From positions 1 to 52,292 of the forward strand of contig DXFY01000033.1 in NCBI GenBank assembly GCA_019114205.1: DNA of 52,292 bases, written 5' to 3'. The translations under genes and the position numbers were made by a program. The stretch comes from Candidatus Tidjanibacter gallistercoris. GTDB taxonomy: Bacteria; Bacteroidota; Bacteroidia; Bacteroidales; Rikenellaceae. Shown here piece by piece: positions 51,293 through 52,292 of the stretch (the stretch's first letter is position 1; every line of letters begins with the position of its first letter). The notes under the pieces are model-generated. The model did no database searches. It saw only the letters and a program-made list of their open reading frames with translations, and was not told the DNA's origin.

Positions 51293-51877
51293 ATGGAAAA
51301 AACGCTCGTACACAACAAGACCTTCCGCAAAGAAACGGATACGGCCTTCCTACGGGAAGGTACGGTATGCGACGGATGCACGTTCGACAGATGCACGGTC
51401 GCCGGACGGCACCTGAACGGCATCGTTCTGCTGGACTGCCGTTTCGACGGATGCGATTTCAGTCTGTCGTCCTTGGCAGGAACGGTAACGGACGGAGTCG
51501 CGTTTTCCGGCTGTAAAATGACGGGAGTCGCGTTCGGCGAACGAAGCGGTACCTGCCGGCTTTCGGCGTCCTTCGCGGAATGCATCCTCGACAATGCCCT
51601 CTTCCAATACCTTGAGGCTCCGCGCAGCATGTTTCGCCACTGTCGCATGCGCGGTACCGTTTTCGACCGCTGCATGATGAAGGAAACGCTTTTCGAAATG
51701 TGCGACATGCACGAAGCTTCTTTCTCGGATTGCGACCTGACCGGCACCGACTTTCTGACCTCCGACGGCTTCACCCTCGACCCTGAAACCAACCGGCTCC
51801 GGGGCGCACGATTCGCCGTCGCCTCCCTCCCCGGCCTGCTCGCCAAATACCGGATAAAAACCGAAGAGTATCCCTGA
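51293..51877 (+). CDS. Pentapeptide-repeat protein, Qnr/McbG-like (194 aa)
   Basis: Right-handed quadrilateral beta-helix protein. Repeats of five residues with C/A at position i-2 and F/L/M at i run from about residue 26 to 160: CTFDRC, CRFDGCDF, VAFSGCKMTGVAF, MFRHCRMRGTVF, LFEMCDMHEASFSDCDLTGTDF is the most regular part. The set is cysteine-rich, as in the QnrB/McbG group, and the length (194) is close to theirs (about 190-218). Family members protect DNA gyrase from quinolones or microcin B17 by DNA mimicry; activity here is unproven, and many chromosomal pentapeptide proteins have unknown roles. It starts 8 bases after the TolC-like stop, so it belongs to the efflux operon. Confidence 0.9.
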   Translation: MEKTLVHNKTFRKETDTAFLREGTVCDGCTFDRCTVAGRHLNGIVLLDCRFDGCDFSLSSLAGTVTDGVAFSGCKMTGVAFGERSGTCRLSASFAECILDNALFQYLEAPRSMFRHCRMRGTVFDRCMMKETLFEMCDMHEASFSDCDLTGTDFLTSDGFTLDPETNRLRGARFAVASLPGLLAKYRIKTEEYP

Positions 51878-52261
51878 CCCTGCATTAGTCCGCACCCAAA
51901 AACATGCCGTTGCCGGGGCCTTTCGCTACGGACTTCCCTTCGGCGGACAACCAACATTGCAGCACACGGATATGCTTTGCGAAAGGGTTCCGTTCCAATG
52001 TGCGCGTTGCTGCATGCCGTTTCCATTTACTGCCACAGGTTGTTGCGTTCCGGCCTGTGTGTATTCTTTTCGCCGCAGGAAGCCTCCGGCAGAAAGGAGC
52101 AAGCATCTCTGCAAACAAGGCGCATTCAAGGGTACCATCTCCTGCCGCCGCCCTTTGCCGCAGCCGGCCCGCACACACATTTCTACGCCTTTCTCTACTA
52201 CCCGCGCACGTGGGCGGGAGACGGTTTTCACGGCGCACCGCCTCCATCAGCGGTGCCGGTT
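51878..52261. other. Intergenic stretch, no supported gene
   Basis: About 385 bases after the pentapeptide gene. A minus-strand frame (51885-52247) stays open but its translation is basic, low in hydrophobic residues and without motif. No terminator is evident for the efflux operon. If a gene enters from the right on the minus strand, its stop would be at 52228 or 52247 depending on frame. Confidence 0.45.
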
Positions 52262-52292
52262 TTCTTCTTCTTCTTCTTCTTCTTCTTCTTCT
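52262..52292. repeat. (TTC)10 trinucleotide repeat at the window end
   Basis: Ten TTC units plus one base run into the end of the window, so the full length is unknown. Read on the minus strand it encodes poly-Lys, poly-Glu or poly-Arg depending on frame; two of these frames stop shortly after (tails KTGTADGGGAP and NRHR), so it could be the charged C-terminal tail of a gene lying to the right. Confidence 0.9.

Noticed and set aside
52228..52292. Partial minus-strand coding end (poly-Lys tail then stop)
   Set aside because: Three minus-strand frames can be read through the triplet repeat and too little sequence is available to choose; kept only as a remark on the repeat.
1..52292. CRISPR array, prophage or insertion sequence
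   Set aside because: No spaced direct repeats, transposase, integrase, phage structural gene or target-site duplication was found.

Overview
The window looks like chromosomal DNA of a GC-rich member of the Bacteroidales, most likely Alistipes or another Rikenellaceae; the genus is inference. What I see: many genes are preceded by the Bacteroidetes -7 box TAnnTTTG rather than an E. coli -10 box, Shine-Dalgarno sites are weak, lipoproteins with BACON (PF13004-type) domains are abundant, and an MqnA of the futalosine menaquinone route is present. There is no phage, insertion sequence, integrase or CRISPR array, so this is core chromosome with some lineage-specific surface-protein genes.

Layout. 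0.4-3.1 kb (- strand): a small membrane protein with an XRE regulator, then glucose-6-phosphate isomerase. 3.5-9.4 kb (+): the complete cell-elongation operon mreB-mreC-mreD-mrdA(PBP2)-rodA, followed by an M13-family lipoprotein peptidase. 12.0-15.1 kb (+): a two-gene BACON lipoprotein module (A: BACON plus propeller-like repeats; B: several BACON domains plus a C-terminal domain). 15.5-28.6 kb: a block with every intact gene on the - strand: pyruvate:ferredoxin oxidoreductase, an outer-membrane-type protein, a GT2 glycosyltransferase, initiator tRNA-fMet, a five-gene heterodisulfide-reductase-like (Hdr) electron-transfer operon, and thyA-folA. 29.0-31.9 kb (+): a second copy of the A/B lipoprotein module. 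32.2-34.7 kb (-): an M16 peptidase pair. 35.0-37.0 kb (+): aldehyde dehydrogenase and a DedA/VTT-type protein. 37.3-41.1 kb (+): two paralogous lipoproteins built from repeats of a domain also found at the C-terminus of the B proteins. 41.3-45.1 kb (+): mqnA, corA, a radical SAM protein and prfB. 45.5-51.9 kb (+): a MacAB-TolC-like efflux operon that ends in a Qnr/McbG-like pentapeptide-repeat gene.

How the parts may work together. The mre/PBP2/RodA genes form the elongasome. NifJ would produce reduced ferredoxin. The Hdr-like operon (HdrC, HdrB, HdrA, a small 2x[4Fe-4S] protein and a membrane NarI-HdrD fusion) looks like a route between soluble low-potential donors or thiols and the quinone pool, and MqnA indicates that this pool is menaquinone. 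The efflux operon and the pentapeptide protein could form an export-plus-target-protection pair.

The points I would look at first are the Hdr-like operon with no hydrogenase or F420 partner and a degenerate N-terminal CCG domain in HdrB; the BACON lipoprotein family, with two intact modules, one decayed C-terminal remnant at 26958-27095, a shared repeat domain and a G10 tract next to one promoter; and the pentapeptide-repeat gene 8 bases behind an exporter operon.
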